Assembly: GCA_029448655.1 (NCBI GenBank)
Contig: JACCLO010000016.1
Span: 372,001-436,000 of the forward strand
Reading direction: 5' to 3'
Source: Wolfiporia cocos
Taxonomy: Eukaryota; Basidiomycota; Agaricomycetes; Polyporales; Phaeolaceae
Length of the DNA stretch: 64,000 nt
Positions 33,701 through 45,478 of this stretch are shown here, piece after piece; within the stretch, counting starts at the first letter, position 1; each line of letters begins with the position of its first letter. Under the pieces are notes generated by a model. The model was not told where the DNA came from. It did not search any database and saw nothing but the letters and a program-made list of their open reading frames with translations. The translations under genes and the position numbers were made by a program.

Positions 33701-35102
33701 GAAGAGCGGCTGACAAGTGATAGTAATACAGGATCCTCGAGGGATGCCGTCACAATCAGCGGAGCGGTCCTTCACGGACAAATAGGATCATTGAAGGACA
33801 TCCTACGTCAGGGTTCAGCACCAAGCACCGCCTTATTCATTGCTGATGAATTGTCTAGATCAACCAGAAGGCCTGGTCAATTATTCGAGGTCTCGGGAAT
33901 CCATATTGCGCTCTAGCCCTCGCTGAACTGCGTGGCATTGAACATCTGCACCTTGCGGCCAGGGAATTGAATTTCCTTAGTACGTATCGAGTCCAACAGT
34001 GTCCTGCAATGAGATCATGTTAAGCTAGCGAACCCACACTTCACAACCAAGCGCTTAGACCGTTTATCAGTTATCATTCTCATAAGCATCAATGTTATAC
34101 GACTAAACGAAGGTGCCGCATTTAACTATCTGATCACAGTCGCTCGCGAGAACAAGATATGCTTACCGCTCGTACCCGAGATGTGATGCGAGTCTGCATC
34201 GTTGGGATAATCCTGCTTCCTTCGTCCCTAGACACCTAGACTCCAAAACCCAGTATTCACTCGCGTGTTCCTTACCCTAAAATTCTGAGATACGCGCTAA
34301 CCACATTTTGCGGTACGAGCTACCCATGCGCTCGCGGTTGTGCCGCATATACAGTAGGGCTCGCAGGTTGTATGCCGTAACAAGGCCCCCCCCCGCTTTC
34401 GGATAATTACCAGTCGGTGGTCCTTGGCTCAAGATTCGACATTTTCACACGTCTAAGGTCTAGGTTACTGTGCTGCAAGAAAACCTCGGACGCCTGATGC
34501 AGCACTTAACGATGTCCGGTAAAAGCTCGGATAGCGCATGAAGCGGCCACCCTCTTCCTGCCTGGAGCTGGAACGATAACTTCGGTCGGTCGGCCTGTGT
34601 CCTGTGCTTACAATTCGAGTAGCACGGCTTCTCGATCGCGACCTTTGCTATGGGACGTTGGACATGCGTGCCGCTCGTGCGGTCACAGCCTGCCGTCGGG
34701 CCTGCGATCTCGAGCCGACCAGGTCTTCATAGCTGCACTAAGCTCCGTGTGCTCCAGTGGGGATGCGATTTTTCTAGATTCCCGAAATAATAATCGCAGT
34801 CTGAAAACCCATCCGCAAGCATTAGCCGACCATCCCTGACAGCGTGTGAGCACGCCTTCAACGCGCTCCCGTTGCATATGGATAGCACATGCGAGCGGAA
34901 CGATGAGCTCGCCAGCGGTGAACTAGGTCGGCCCAGCGGCACGCACGGGTGCAGTGTGGCGCTGACGATAAGCGCCTATCGGACGCGCGTATCGTTGCTT
35001 GTGGCGACGCGTTTCAACTCCTGACCATTACCACCTCCTCGATCGCCACACTAGTACTTACTTTCGCTGTAATCCTATATACGAGAATCAAACACGCTTG
35101 TG
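30770..35102. other. long spacer with fragmentary coding signal
   Basis: About 4.3 kb without a supported gene. Between 31255 and 33000 (plus) several open pieces have protein-like stretches: GGVMVIGLPVSMQLAGAPAA at about 31700, GMYSDLAGRYSFDLNAPTYH at about 32380, a WRDWNDPNDDNEDR exon-like piece near 32607, and GDGQLLSRLDRNSLMTVLAS near 32705. They lie in different frames and I could not build one consistent spliced gene. A C-run lies near 34387. The part after 34 kb holds nothing recognisable. Confidence 0.35.
33262..33573 (-). CDS. unrecognised 103-codon ORF
   Basis: An ATG-to-stop frame on the minus strand with ordinary protein composition (for example SVWSLVGSRPATANAYVLQQ). No family recognised, no intron signals needed, no neighbour context. 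It may be chance, or an exon of a gene I cannot assemble. Confidence 0.22.
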   Translation of the reverse strand: MMESQTLQGSKNIPYTVAASQAVTVSRNSVWSLVGSRPATANAYVLQQAIAGSASYPTYIETKADAIIYGRSGVLLLRWVSDKNLYFSILQESSGPDPAHASA

Positions 35103-37512
35103 ATGCCGAAGGAGAAGGATCCTGCACAGTCGCCTTCGTCGCCAATTGAGGACTCTGATACAGCCATCCCGATTCTGGAGGCGCCAGAACCCAAACCCGG
35201 GCTGGACGGGGTTCCCGTTCGCTGTGAGTATCGTGATGCCCACTTGCAAGCCAGTTTCTTGCCTCATTGAGAAGACTAGGGTACGATGTGAGTACTGGAA
35301 GACTTCTCCCATGTCCTTGTCTGAACTCCCGCCCTCGCGTTAGGCGGACAGAACAGAGCCATATACCCACATTACGCCGTTTCAGGAAAAGCATGACACA
35401 AGTATCGAGTATGTCCGAGTAGCGTATCATCCCAAGAGTTTGCTCAGATAGCATTCGCTAGGTTCTTCTATAAACCCATCACCTTGACCGCACTGGGAAT
35501 CGGCATGGCAGTACTCGCGTATGTCGCGACGACCCAGGACGTTTTAGAGGAAGGCCGGGACAAGCGTAGAGTGTGGGTGTTTCTGTTCGCCTCTCGTCCG
35601 AGCAACCCCCTCACAACCCTCGGATCTCAGTGGAGCATATGCAGCAATTGCTTCTTTCCTTCTCTTTTCCATGATACAATTCCGGGACGGGCCATTCGTC
35701 CGGCCGCATCCAGGTAAAGCAGGCGCTTTACGGCGTTAAGTATCATACTGATTAAGATAACTATGATACATTTCAAGCTTTCTGGCGCATCGTATTGGGA
35801 GTGAACCTGCTGTATGAGCTGGCATTAGTGTTCCTGCTATTTCAGGATCTCGACTCAGCGAGAGATATGATGACGTACCTCGATCCCAGCTTGGGAAGGC
35901 CCTTGCCTGAGAAAAGCTACGCGGAGAATTGTGACCTCACTCCTGAGAACATCTGGGTTTGCGCTCTCCTCCGCCACTGATATCTGGTTACTGATGGAAT
36001 TTGAATAGAACGCGATCGACATTTTCTGTCTTGCACATGCATTAGGCTGGTTTGGCAAGGCTTTAATTCTTCGCGACTATTGGTTCTGCTGGGTACGGCA
36101 CGTTCTCGGATGCTTTACAGACGCGGCTAATTATGTCAGATTTTGAGCGTCGCATTCGAGTTCGCTGAATACAGCCTTCAACATCAACTACCGAATTTTG
36201 CGGAGGTACGTTTGATGCGACGTCAGGTAAATAGTACACGCTAATTGCGAAGCGCACAGTGCTGGTGGGACCATGTGGGTCATGTCTATCAATCTCTATG
36301 GTTGGTGAAGCTAATGAATTTTGCAGTGGATACTTGACGTCCTCGTGTGCAATTGGCTCGGTACATATTTGGGTGTGTATTTTCCTTCCGAGAACCGTGT
36401 GTCCGTGCATGCGCAAGCATTCAACATTCTATTCCAGGGATGAAGACCTGCCAGTACTTCGAAGTCAAGGCTAGTACCACCACCTTGTTCGAAGCTATCA
36501 TCTCATATTCAACATAGCATTATACTTGGCGAGGACTCCGTCAAACACATGGGCTGCGCTCGAAAACAAAACGTGTCATCAGTCAGTTCTCGCCGCACGA
36601 CTGGACGACATTCAAGTGGGAAGGGACGGCCTCCTTTGGACATTATTTCACAGTCGTGCTGCTGCTGGCTGTGTTTCTCGCAGCCGAACTTAACCCATTC
36701 TATTTGAAGGTTAGCACAGTTCGCTGTGCCTCGCACTAGAAGGTTCGCTGAGGAACACCTGACCGGAGCAGACACTTTTATGGATGGAACCTAATCATCC
36801 GTTTGTCATTGCGCGCCTCGTTGGCGTCTTCCTATGTGCCCTGCCCGCTGTGAGAGAGCTGTACCAGTATGTCAACGTTCCAAGGTATGTTTATTTCACT
36901 TTCGCTATCGCAACACGCGCTCAAGCAACGCAATGTTTCCATTACACTGTGGCATGGACGTCGTCTTAAGGAAAACCGTGCGAATGGGACAACATGTATG
37001 GTTGCTGCTCGCCACTATCGGTACGGAACTATTGGCAATCACAAAGTGGAGCAAAGGCCAGTTCCCGGCCCCATTGCCTACGAGCGTCGAGTGGGCCTGG
37101 GCGATGGGCGCCTTTCTGCTCGTGTCGTATCCAGCTGTCCAGGTGCGTCTGATAGTCGGTAAATTCGGTCATCCTGCTGAAGCTAAGGCCGCTAACAGTT
37201 TGGAATCCCGAGTGCTCGGCGATACATACGGCGTGCGGAAGGGAAGATCAAGAGCTCGTGAAGACGCCGATGTCACGGATGCATGAACGCCCGGTTCGTT
37301 CTTGCTCGGGCTCGGATGGTCTCGGTAGAGTTTCGGTCAGCTCCCCTAATGATAAACGTTTCGTGGCTTCATCGTCCGCGAGCAAGCCTCCAGCAAGCGA
37401 GCATGACGATCCTGATGACCTGATGCGCATCTGGCCCGCCCAAGCCCCGCCGTATCTCGATTGGGTCTCACGGAAGGTAACAGGAGCAATGATCGTGAGT
37501 CGCGCGATGTGA
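35103..37512 (+). CDS. base-exchange-type phosphatidylserine synthase (PTDSS family)
   Basis: An integral ER membrane enzyme; animal and plant relatives swap the head group of PC or PE for serine. It is a multi-exon gene with start [14 protein letters not shown]. Family blocks recovered after splicing are [20 protein letters not shown], then [20 protein letters not shown], the near-invariant [20 protein letters not shown] followed by [17 protein letters not shown], the [14 protein letters not shown] segment, [11 protein letters not shown], and [20 protein letters not shown]. About eight to ten hydrophobic segments. The C-terminus is uncertain: reading through gives a stop at 37286, while removing a short 40-nt intron at about 37162-37201 extends it to 37512. 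Ascomycete yeasts instead use the unrelated Cho1 enzyme. Family certain; substrate preference is not readable. Confidence 0.88.
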
Positions 37513-39098
37513 TCGATATAGAAGCCTAGGGAGCGCTCTGAACCCGGGAATTGGACGCTGATCGACTGCCGGATGCATACTGGACAGGTGCGCGAGATTG
37601 GGCCGGCGGGAAGATGGGTGGGAGATAGAGCGACCGTCTCCGCCCCGGAATCAGGCCGCGCAGCGGTGCTCTTCTACTGATCGCTGTCGTGGCGACTGTG
37701 CGCGATCACATGTGCGGAACCCGAGCGGGCGCGAACGGGGCCGCGGCAGAACATGTGCAGTGGCAGGCTGGCCTGATGGGTGGTCTGCGCGCGATAAGTG
37801 AGAACCATTCTTCTGAGGGGGCGCACTGACGTTGTTATCACGATAACGATAGTCCTGGTAACTGTCGTGTTCGTCGGAGGCCGGAGTGAATGAGTGGCGT
37901 TGTGCTTGACAGCTGAGCGAGACGCATGGTTGGCCAACGGGCATGACATCAGCGGATACTTGAGGGGAATGGAACGCCCACGACGCGTGCGTTCCCAAGT
38001 GCAATTGCATGCGACGCTGAATGACTGGTTAAAGGGGCTGTATAGCCAGGTGCTGAGCAAACCTACAGGTAAGAGGAATGACTGGAGAAACGTAGGCGGA
38101 ATTACGAATGATGGTACTACTTCCGAGAAAGTTCGGAAATTGAAAGTGCTGCTGTTGTAACTGGTTCAATACCAGGATAGCCCAAACACAATGAAGCTGT
38201 ATCCGAGGTCGCATCGCAGGAGCATAGCGTCACAGGGGCGGCGAGCTTAAAGGTGGCGCATGGCTTGGGCCGCCATCGCCGCCTATGGGTTTGCGAATTA
38301 CATCTTGCGACTATTCTGCGGGATTTTGGCAGGATCACTTGACAGCATTGACCTCGTGTATCACGATACTGTCACCGGCGAGGGCATTTGTCATAGTGAC
38401 CTATGGCTTCGGGTGAGGTAGCCTGTGAACTGAGCGTGAATTGCAGTTCTGCTCCACACCTGAGCATGCGCTGAAAATCATGGGGTGTTGGCGGGAGAAG
38501 ATTCCTGGCGGCTCTACATGGTGCGTAAATGCTGCAATATTAGTCACAGAGGTGGAGGGCTGACAAGCGAACCCGCGGCCCACGCAACGGATCATTCCAG
38601 GACATGAGTAGCTAGCAGGTAAGCGTGCTACTGCGGATCGCTAGTCGCCACAATCCTGGGGCCATAACATGATCTGCAATAACGTACAACCTCGTTGTTG
38701 TAGCATGCCGCCCCTGCGATGCACAAATCTGGATAGCAGCGCTCTGGACATTGGCACATCATATTGCGCATTGCCGCCAATGTGATATCTGCATATTGTC
38801 GACGCGGCGAATGAATCGTGGATAACCCAGAGTGTTCTGTGCAGACACGTATGTACACGACGATGCTCCGTACAATGCAGAGGGCGCGACTCCTCCACGC
38901 CTGGAGTGGCGGTGGCGAGACGCGCCGGCAGCCCAAATTAGGAAGCCATAGAAGGTTCTAGTGACGACTGGTATCGTGTTTGCTTATGCTAAGCAGAGCA
39001 GAAGCCGAGCGGTGCCCGACGCTCCAGCGCATACATCTTGAACAACGACCGCCATCTTGCTACTGTTTCAATCTCTAATTCCTAGTCGTTCCTTCAGC
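37513..39098. other. intergenic, no supported gene
   Basis: Spacer of about 1.6 kb between two plus-strand genes. Short overlapping frames on both strands lack motifs. It includes the promoter of the RING protein. Confidence 0.4.
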
Positions 39099-41474
39099 AT
39101 GGACAACAACCAGCGTTCTGGCACACATCAATTCTTGCAGGCGTTATTCAATGCGCACCCGCACATTGGGCAGGCGGTCCACCAGATCGTCCACAGTTTC
39201 GCCCCGCATGCGCCCCTGCCATCGGAACGTCTGCCAGTCAACCACCCAGCCATGCCTCCATCGGAACGCATACCCAACCACCCAAGCGAGTCTGCCACAC
39301 AGGCGCCAGACCGCGAGATGACTCCTGTTGAGGACATCGCACGAGATGTAGGACACCTTTCACTCGACTCCTCCACTCGGGACCCTGATCCGCCGGCCCA
39401 GGATCAGGATCCCTCAACATTGCATGATGCGCCTGCCGTCGCGTCATCGCAGCCACCGCCGCAGCAGGACGCTGCGCCCTCGTATGAAGCTAATGGCCCC
39501 GCGCCCTCGCTACAGCCGGCTTTTAGCTCGAGTACCGACATAGAGATGCACGATGATGAGGCGAGGGAATCCAATGGCACTTTTACCCCAACATCGGAGC
39601 CGCAGCCCCGAAGTACACGGCGCGCCCGCGTTGATGACGAGGAGGACGAGGAGGACTCGCGCGAGACCAATCGCCAGCGCATGTACTCACCAAACCCCAG
39701 CGACAGCCATGCGCCGCGGGTGACGCCGCAAGGCGCCCAACCGCAAACGACACAGCCGCCTCAACCGGATACGCCTCCGGGTTACCCGCCACCGCCGTAT
39801 AACGGCGTGATTTACACTATTGATTTCTTCCCTCCTCCTCCGCCTGGCGATGCTCAAGGCCACGATGACACGCACGGCCATCATCATCACCATCATCACC
39901 CCGCGCCACCCATGTTCAATTTCACCTTCCAGATTCCTTTCTCGCCAAGCGGAAGCGCACCCGCCACTGGAGCAAATGATGCACACCCAGGCGTGCCTCC
40001 GATACCCGACTTTGCACAGCTCTTTGGTGCACCTGGAGACGGCGTTCCGGTTATGTTCCCGTTCTTCCCCTTCGGTATACCACGGGACACCCCGCACGAC
40101 GATCCGGAGCGTGCAGAGCGGTTGATCAGAGGTCTCGAGCCGGTAACGCCGAGCTTGCTGCAGCGCCTCGAGCAAATCAGCGGCGACAGCGGTGACGCAT
40201 GCTGCTCGATCTGCTTCGACAAGCTGACCGCGGAAGGCGGAGGATTCGAGATGGAATCGTCGGAATCACAAGGTGACGCCGGGCCAACGTCCGAACAGCC
40301 CGACGACGCCTCTCGCGAGCGCACGCCATCACGAGACGCATCAGAGTCGTCGATACCCAAGGACCTGCCGCGCGTCGTCACGCTCCCTTGCTCTCACGTC
40401 TATCACACAGCGTGCTTGTTCCCATGGTTCACGAAGCCCGGGCGGACAACCTGCCCATCGTGCCGCTTCGATATTGATCCTGATTCGCTCACGTACGTGC
40501 CGCCGAGGCAGCGGAGGGCCCGCCGGACACAGTCGTCCCAGAGGCAGCCCGACGCACAGCCAACACAAGCTCCCGCAGCTCAGCCTGCTGACGCACAAGC
40601 GCAACCGGCTCCCCAGCCCCAGGCCCAGCCAGAAGCCGCGCCGCAGGCCCATCCAGCACCAAACACAGTTCCCAATGGCCAAGAGCGTGGGTTCCGACCC
40701 ATCATGATCCCGCTCGAGTTCAGCTTTTTCTTTCCGATAGGCCCGGGCGCGCCTCCGCCTCCGCCATCTCCAGGGCCCGGCGCGGGTGCAGAGGCAGGTG
40801 CTGCCCCGCAGCCGCCAGAGAACTGGACCCGGCTCTTCGGTCCACCGCCGCCGCTACATGCTAGTGCCAATGTTGACACTGCATCCGCAGGCCAGCAGGG
40901 CTCGAACCCGCCTAACACCGACGAGGCTGGACAGGACCGCTGGTTCGAGCTGCTCACAGGCCGGCCCGCAGCAGGGCCCCGCACAGATACCCCTTCAGCT
41001 TCAGCAAACGCAGCAGCCGGTGGCGCGGTACCACAGCGGCCGCCGATGACAAGCAGCCGCAGCCAGGGCCGCCCGCGTCCGCCAGAGAAGAGGCAGTGGA
41101 CGCCGCCTGCGCCGCCAGGACTTACGCTGCGCCAGCGCGTCGAGCGGCGCGAGCGCGAGCTCGGCCTGCGGTGCTGGGACGTGTCCTGCGGGCTGGGACC
41201 GTCCGACGAGGACCCAGTGCCGGTGATCGACCCCGCCGTGATGCGCCAGGTCGCGATCCGGCCGCTCGGGAGCGCGGATGCAAACGCGCGGGTGTGCGAG
41301 CACTCGTTCCACCCGTCGTGCCTCGTGAGCGCGGAGCGCGTCGCGGGGTGGGGCGCGGAGGACAAGACGGAGGAGAAGGAGGGCGAGGAGGTGCAGGTGT
41401 CGTGTCCTGTGTGCCGTGCGGTAGGCGCGATCTCACGGACGGATTGGGACGAGGGCGCGTGTGCGCTCGCATGA
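39099..41474 (+). CDS. RING-H2 finger protein, probable E3 ubiquitin ligase
   Basis: A single-exon gene with ATG 39099 after a TTCAGC context; 791 residues. Residues about 360-465 hold a RING-H2 domain: CCSICFDKLTAEGGG, a long insertion of about 50 acidic/Ser-rich residues, then LPCSHVYHTACLFPWFTKPG and TTCPSCRFDIDP. The insertion between the first and second zinc-ligand pairs is unusual. The rest is low complexity: Pro/Gln-rich, with a run of nine His near residues 276-284. A second Cys/His set lies at the C-terminus (CWDVSCGLG, CEHSFHPSCLV, VSCPVCRAVG), possibly another zinc-binding region. Such proteins accept ubiquitin-loaded E2s; partners and substrates are unknown. Confidence 0.85.
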   Translation: MDNNQRSGTHQFLQALFNAHPHIGQAVHQIVHSFAPHAPLPSERLPVNHPAMPPSERIPNHPSESATQAPDREMTPVEDIARDVGHLSLDSSTRDPDPPAQDQDPSTLHDAPAVASSQPPPQQDAAPSYEANGPAPSLQPAFSSSTDIEMHDDEARESNGTFTPTSEPQPRSTRRARVDDEEDEEDSRETNRQRMYSPNPSDSHAPRVTPQGAQPQTTQPPQPDTPPGYPPPPYNGVIYTIDFFPPPPPGDAQGHDDTHGHHHHHHHPAPPMFNFTFQIPFSPSGSAPATGANDAHPGVPPIPDFAQLFGAPGDGVPVMFPFFPFGIPRDTPHDDPERAERLIRGLEPVTPSLLQRLEQISGDSGDACCSICFDKLTAEGGGFEMESSESQGDAGPTSEQPDDASRERTPSRDASESSIPKDLPRVVTLPCSHVYHTACLFPWFTKPGRTTCPSCRFDIDPDSLTYVPPRQRRARRTQSSQRQPDAQPTQAPAAQPADAQAQPAPQPQAQPEAAPQAHPAPNTVPNGQERGFRPIMIPLEFSFFFPIGPGAPPPPPSPGPGAGAEAGAAPQPPENWTRLFGPPPPLHASANVDTASAGQQGSNPPNTDEAGQDRWFELLTGRPAAGPRTDTPSASANAAAGGAVPQRPPMTSSRSQGRPRPPEKRQWTPPAPPGLTLRQRVERRERELGLRCWDVSCGLGPSDEDPVPVIDPAVMRQVAIRPLGSADANARVCEHSFHPSCLVSAERVAGWGAEDKTEEKEGEEVQVSCPVCRAVGAISRTDWDEGACALA

Positions 41475-43197
41475 TGCTCGATGCATATGCGCGTCACCCC
41501 GTCCTTGGAATGCTTTCTCTCGCATTATTCGTCATTTGCATTGCTCGTTCGTCGCTATGCACGTACTCGTAATTTATCTATCGGTTCACTGCAGGATTCA
41601 TTGCATACGATGCTGTATTCTAAAGTAGGCTTCATCGTATATGTATTCTAGGACACCATGCTACAGTATCTTGCATAATGAGTATTTAGGCGATAGATCT
41701 TGATGCTCTCCAATTGAGCAAAGCCCTGGGAACGGCGTTCTGGGCGTTAGATGTCACGCTCGCGTTACCATAACACTCATGTGATCGTGTTTGAGCGTGA
41801 AATGCGTGACGACGTGATTGTTGAAACGTTCCCATGAATATAATCCCTTACTTCTGTCTTCCGTAATATTCACAGCAAAGCCTCCGCCTTACGTTCAACG
41901 GCCTAAAAACCGTGCATCCATGGGATATTGCCGCCGTCATAACGCAAGAACACTGTGGAGCTCACATGCAAAGAAGACAAAGAACTCACATCCTCGTAAG
42001 GGTTTTCAGGGCATCCGCGAATGATCTCCATATCTTTGCCCATCTTGGAACGGACAAGGAGACAACGAAGGATTGAGCTGTGTATGCACAGAAGCCCGCC
42101 TCGTGCAGGCACAATCCAGGGTGCGTTGCTATATCTGTTTCTTACCTCCCCATGATAATCTCTAGTTTCTCTTCTCAGTGTTGCCGCCGACAGCTACGCA
42201 ATGTAATCGTCACAGGCTACACTGGGCGTATACCGCCCATGTATATCTCCTCCTGCGTCACGTACGTTTACGTGGAGCAGACAATGTCAACGCTCGAGTA
42301 TTGTTTCGTGAGTGTGGCAGAAGAACTCCTTTTCGCAGGAACCTTCGCGGCCTTCTTCATGATGGCGTCGCCTAAAGTTAGATGGTGTGAAGTCTCTTCA
42401 TTTGTTCTCCGATTTGCGTTTTCCTCACAGATCTATCCTGCCGCGAGGCTGCTTGTGCGCGAATTTTCGCTCCGGGGGCATGTGGATGTTCCGGCGCATC
42501 GCCCCGGCGATGCAACGACGCGACCCTGGATTGTGCCGAGAGCGTGCATGTCAACGCTACACTTTGTTGTCATTCCACTCGTGCACTGCCCTCTCTTCCC
42601 CCGCGAAACTCGTGATGATGACCCAGATGTGTGCTAAGCTTTCTCTCACGCTTGGAGTCACGCCTTTGTTACATGAGAGTCTGGAATGGTTTACAACAGG
42701 TGCAGGGGAGACAAGCGGAAAATCTTCGACTTAGATATCTCGCCGAGTCTTCCTGCGGTCAGAGTGGAGCATTATGCATCATCTACGCTGATGGTCTGGT
42801 ACGACAGGAGTATCTGCTACTCAACATGACGACAGCAGCCCCGCGGATGACGGCATACAGGAGAGCCCAAACAACGTGGACGAGCTACGAGGGCACAGCG
42901 AGACATGCGGTATGCGATAGGATCGTGCGTGCAATGAGGGGTCAGGTGTGGCAACGGGTCACAAGAGGAGTCTCAGGAACCGGAGTAGGGATGCCATATC
43001 GACGATAGCCTGAGGTGGCGGTGGTGCGAGAAACGAGTGTTGCGATTCCAGCAGTCGTTGATGGGTATGATTAGGATCCAGTCCTATTCCAACAAGGTCA
43101 GTGAATCCAGGGTGCCAATGTTGCTGCGCGATGCACTGACCTTGGCAGGTGGCGTGGAATAAAGTAGTCTGGCATGAAAGTCGTGGCGGCACGTAAC
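41475..43197. other. intergenic with ambiguous frames
   Basis: Apart from the weak ORF listed at 42080-42637, a plus-strand frame at about 41877-42076 reads like protein (SLRLTFNGLKTVHPWDIAAV) after a possible ATTCACAG acceptor. I could not find a matching start, and the frame does not continue. Not called. Confidence 0.3.
42080..42637 (+). CDS. unrecognised ORF with hydrophobic segments
   Basis: A 185-codon frame with two hydrophobic stretches, one being YCFVSVAEELLFAGTFAAFF, so a small membrane protein is possible. Another plus-strand frame overlaps it over much of its length and no family is recognised. Possible introns near 42179 (CTCAG) and 42431 (CACAG) would change the product. Low confidence. 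Confidence 0.28.
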   Translation: MYAQKPASCRHNPGCVAISVSYLPMIISSFSSQCCRRQLRNVIVTGYTGRIPPMYISSCVTYVYVEQTMSTLEYCFVSVAEELLFAGTFAAFFMMASPKVRWCEVSSFVLRFAFSSQIYPAARLLVREFSLRGHVDVPAHRPGDATTRPWIVPRACMSTLHFVVIPLVHCPLFPRETRDDDPDVC

Positions 43198-44287
43198 TCA
43201 GCGCGAGCCCTTCGGGAATCCCAGCTCGAGCACCCAGTACTCGTCCGGCTTGCCGTCGGACTCGACCGGGCGGCGGAGGCCCATGAAGATCGTGCGTCCC
43301 TCGAGCAGGTCGACGCGGCGCATGCCGTCGGCGTCGCAGCCGGGCGACTCGCGGCAGCGCCTGCGGAACGCCTGCTCGCACCGCGCGCGGCGCTCGGGCA
43401 GGATGTAGAACTCCTTCTCTGTCTCAGACAGCGGACGGCGGAACATGTCGTGGATCGCGCGGAAGACGTCGACGCAGCGCACGCCGCCGGGGCCCGTCGG
43501 CTGCGCGACGATGTCCCAGTGCGGGATCTGCGCACAGCGGAGCTTCATCGACGTGAGCGGGATTTCCGCCGCGGCTTTCGCCAGGTCGTCCGGCGCGAGC
43601 CGGGTGGGCGGCAGCCGCGTATGATCGCGGATGAAGGACACGTCGCGCGCAATGTCGAAGTAGATCAGCTTCTTCGAGTGCGCGGGGTCGTATGGCAGGA
43701 GCTGCCAGTGCAGAGTCATGGGCTGCAGCGGGGGTGCTATGCACGTGCACGGCAGGTGCGTTAGTTCCATTCCGGTATCTGAATTGTCGCTATCCAGCGG
43801 ACTTTCTAGCGGACGTACCAGGCTTCAGGATACCCTTCAGTGCGGGCTTCGCAGAGGAAGATGAATATGAAGAAGGCGCAGACTTGTCCGCGCTTCTTGA
43901 CGATCCAGGCTGCGGCGCCGTTGATCGACTGCAGCTATCTCTCGCCTCCGCCTTGGGTGACGGGATTATCGAGACAGGCTTCCGGTCGTCGAGCTGCGCT
44001 GACGAGGACGCATATCGCGGGCTCAGTAGTGAGCTCGCCTGGATCACCGCAGTCTTCCTCCGTGGCTTAAAGCTCTCCGGCTGCGGGGTCGATGGCCTCC
44101 TCCAGGGCGCGATCGGCGAGCGCGGGGAGGACGCCTCGCTGTCCGACGAGTACTGCTGTGCGATCACGGATGGGCCGTCGGTGGAAATATAAAATACACC
44201 CCCATCCTCCACTTCTGGCAGCTCCAAGCGACCGAGTTTGGGCGTGGGGGGCGTGGAATCAAGGCTCTTGAGCAGCTTTTTAAACAT
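43198..44287 (-). CDS. DUF6699-like protein with disordered N-terminus
   Basis: Two exons (44287-43819 and 43736-43198) give 335 residues. The 82-nt GTACGT...CATAG intron joins the Ser/Pro-rich N-terminal part (about 155 residues, ending LKGILKP) to a compact domain starting LHWQLLPYDP. That domain shows the pattern of the fungal DUF6699 family: EIPLTSMKLRCAQIPHWDIV, then VRCVDVFRAIHDMFRRPLSE, and near the end RRVDLLEGRTIFMGLRRPVE. Members are numerous in Agaricomycetes; function unknown. The intron is inferred from phase and from the match of the joined product to the domain's usual start. Confidence 0.75.
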
Positions 44288-45478
44288 ATCGACCAGACAG
44301 GTGCGCAGAACCAGTTACTGATAATTACTGCGTGAAGGGGGTTATGTGAGGTGCGGGTAGCGTATTCAGGGTGGCTGGGTATGTGGGCTGGTGATCAGTG
44401 GCAGGCGGTCAGCACTATCGCCTTCTGGTGTAATTGGTTGCTCACGCGGTCGTGGCAGGGTCGTGGCGGTCCTATGCAGGACCAGTCGTGCCTCGCAGAG
44501 GATCAGGGCCTCTGCAGTCAATCCCTGCGCAGATATAGACCGAGAGGCCCTCGCACTAGCGCGTGCCCGCGGTGGGAGGACTGAGCAAGGCCGTATGCGG
44601 GGCGCCTTGCTACCCTCACGCTCAACACGAGGCGCAGACCGTCGCCCCATCGGACCGCCAGATCTCTCTTTCCATCACGTGCCCGTGTCTGCGCGCTATT
44701 TGTTTTGTGTTGTAGGTCCAATCCTCCTCGACGCCGTCCTTCGGCTCGTCATCGAGCCATCGATATCACTTCCATCGACGCAGGGACACGGATGTGTGAA
44801 CGCAATCTACTCGAGCTAGCATGCTGCTCAGCCATCAACCGCATCTGCAGTGCTGTCGCGCGATATGAACCCGACATGAGGCATTAAACGCACTGGCACA
44901 CCATCACACGGCATATCACCAGGACGAGCTCCAAAGAGCGTCTGTCTGGCACGGGGCCCCCGCAGCATGTATACAAATACGCGGGCCCTTGCGCATATAG
45001 CGATGCTCTGCACTGCCCACCAAGGAAACGTATGCATGCCACCCGTGCCATTGACGCTCGCGCCCACGCAATCCAGAACATCATCCAGTGGCACTCGGGA
45101 CCTGCCCTTTCCGTGCACCTCCGCTTTGATACTGCATTATCGGATGCCTTCGTTCGCTTGGGAGCAAGCAAACCATGGAAGCTAGAAGCGGCACTGTGTA
45201 GACATATTCCGGTCAGAAATCCTTGTCAGAAGGCCTAGTATGATGAGTGGACAATTATGGCAGGTCGGCCTGCGTCGACCTGCCATATAGGTCAGGTACG
45301 CCTTAAGGCACGTCGTGCATATTGGGATCACAAGTTTGGAGAACAATGGCAAGGCCGTGATGGTTGTGCGATAAAATGCGATAAAATGCGGGCACTGGAG
45401 CATAGCGACGCGTTCTAACTCTCCCGCTAATTCTCCCGACCGAACGCCTCCGCCACTCGTCTGCATAGGGCAGCTAGT
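44288..45478. other. intergenic, no supported gene
   Basis: Frames of up to 140 codons overlap on both strands without motifs. A 10-bp direct tandem repeat (GCGATAAAAT twice) lies at about 45368-45387, about 90 bp before the next gene's ATG. Confidence 0.4.

Noticed and set aside
30770..35102. Transposable element in the long spacer
   Set aside because: I found no terminal repeats, target-site duplication, or recognisable transposase, reverse transcriptase or integrase motifs.
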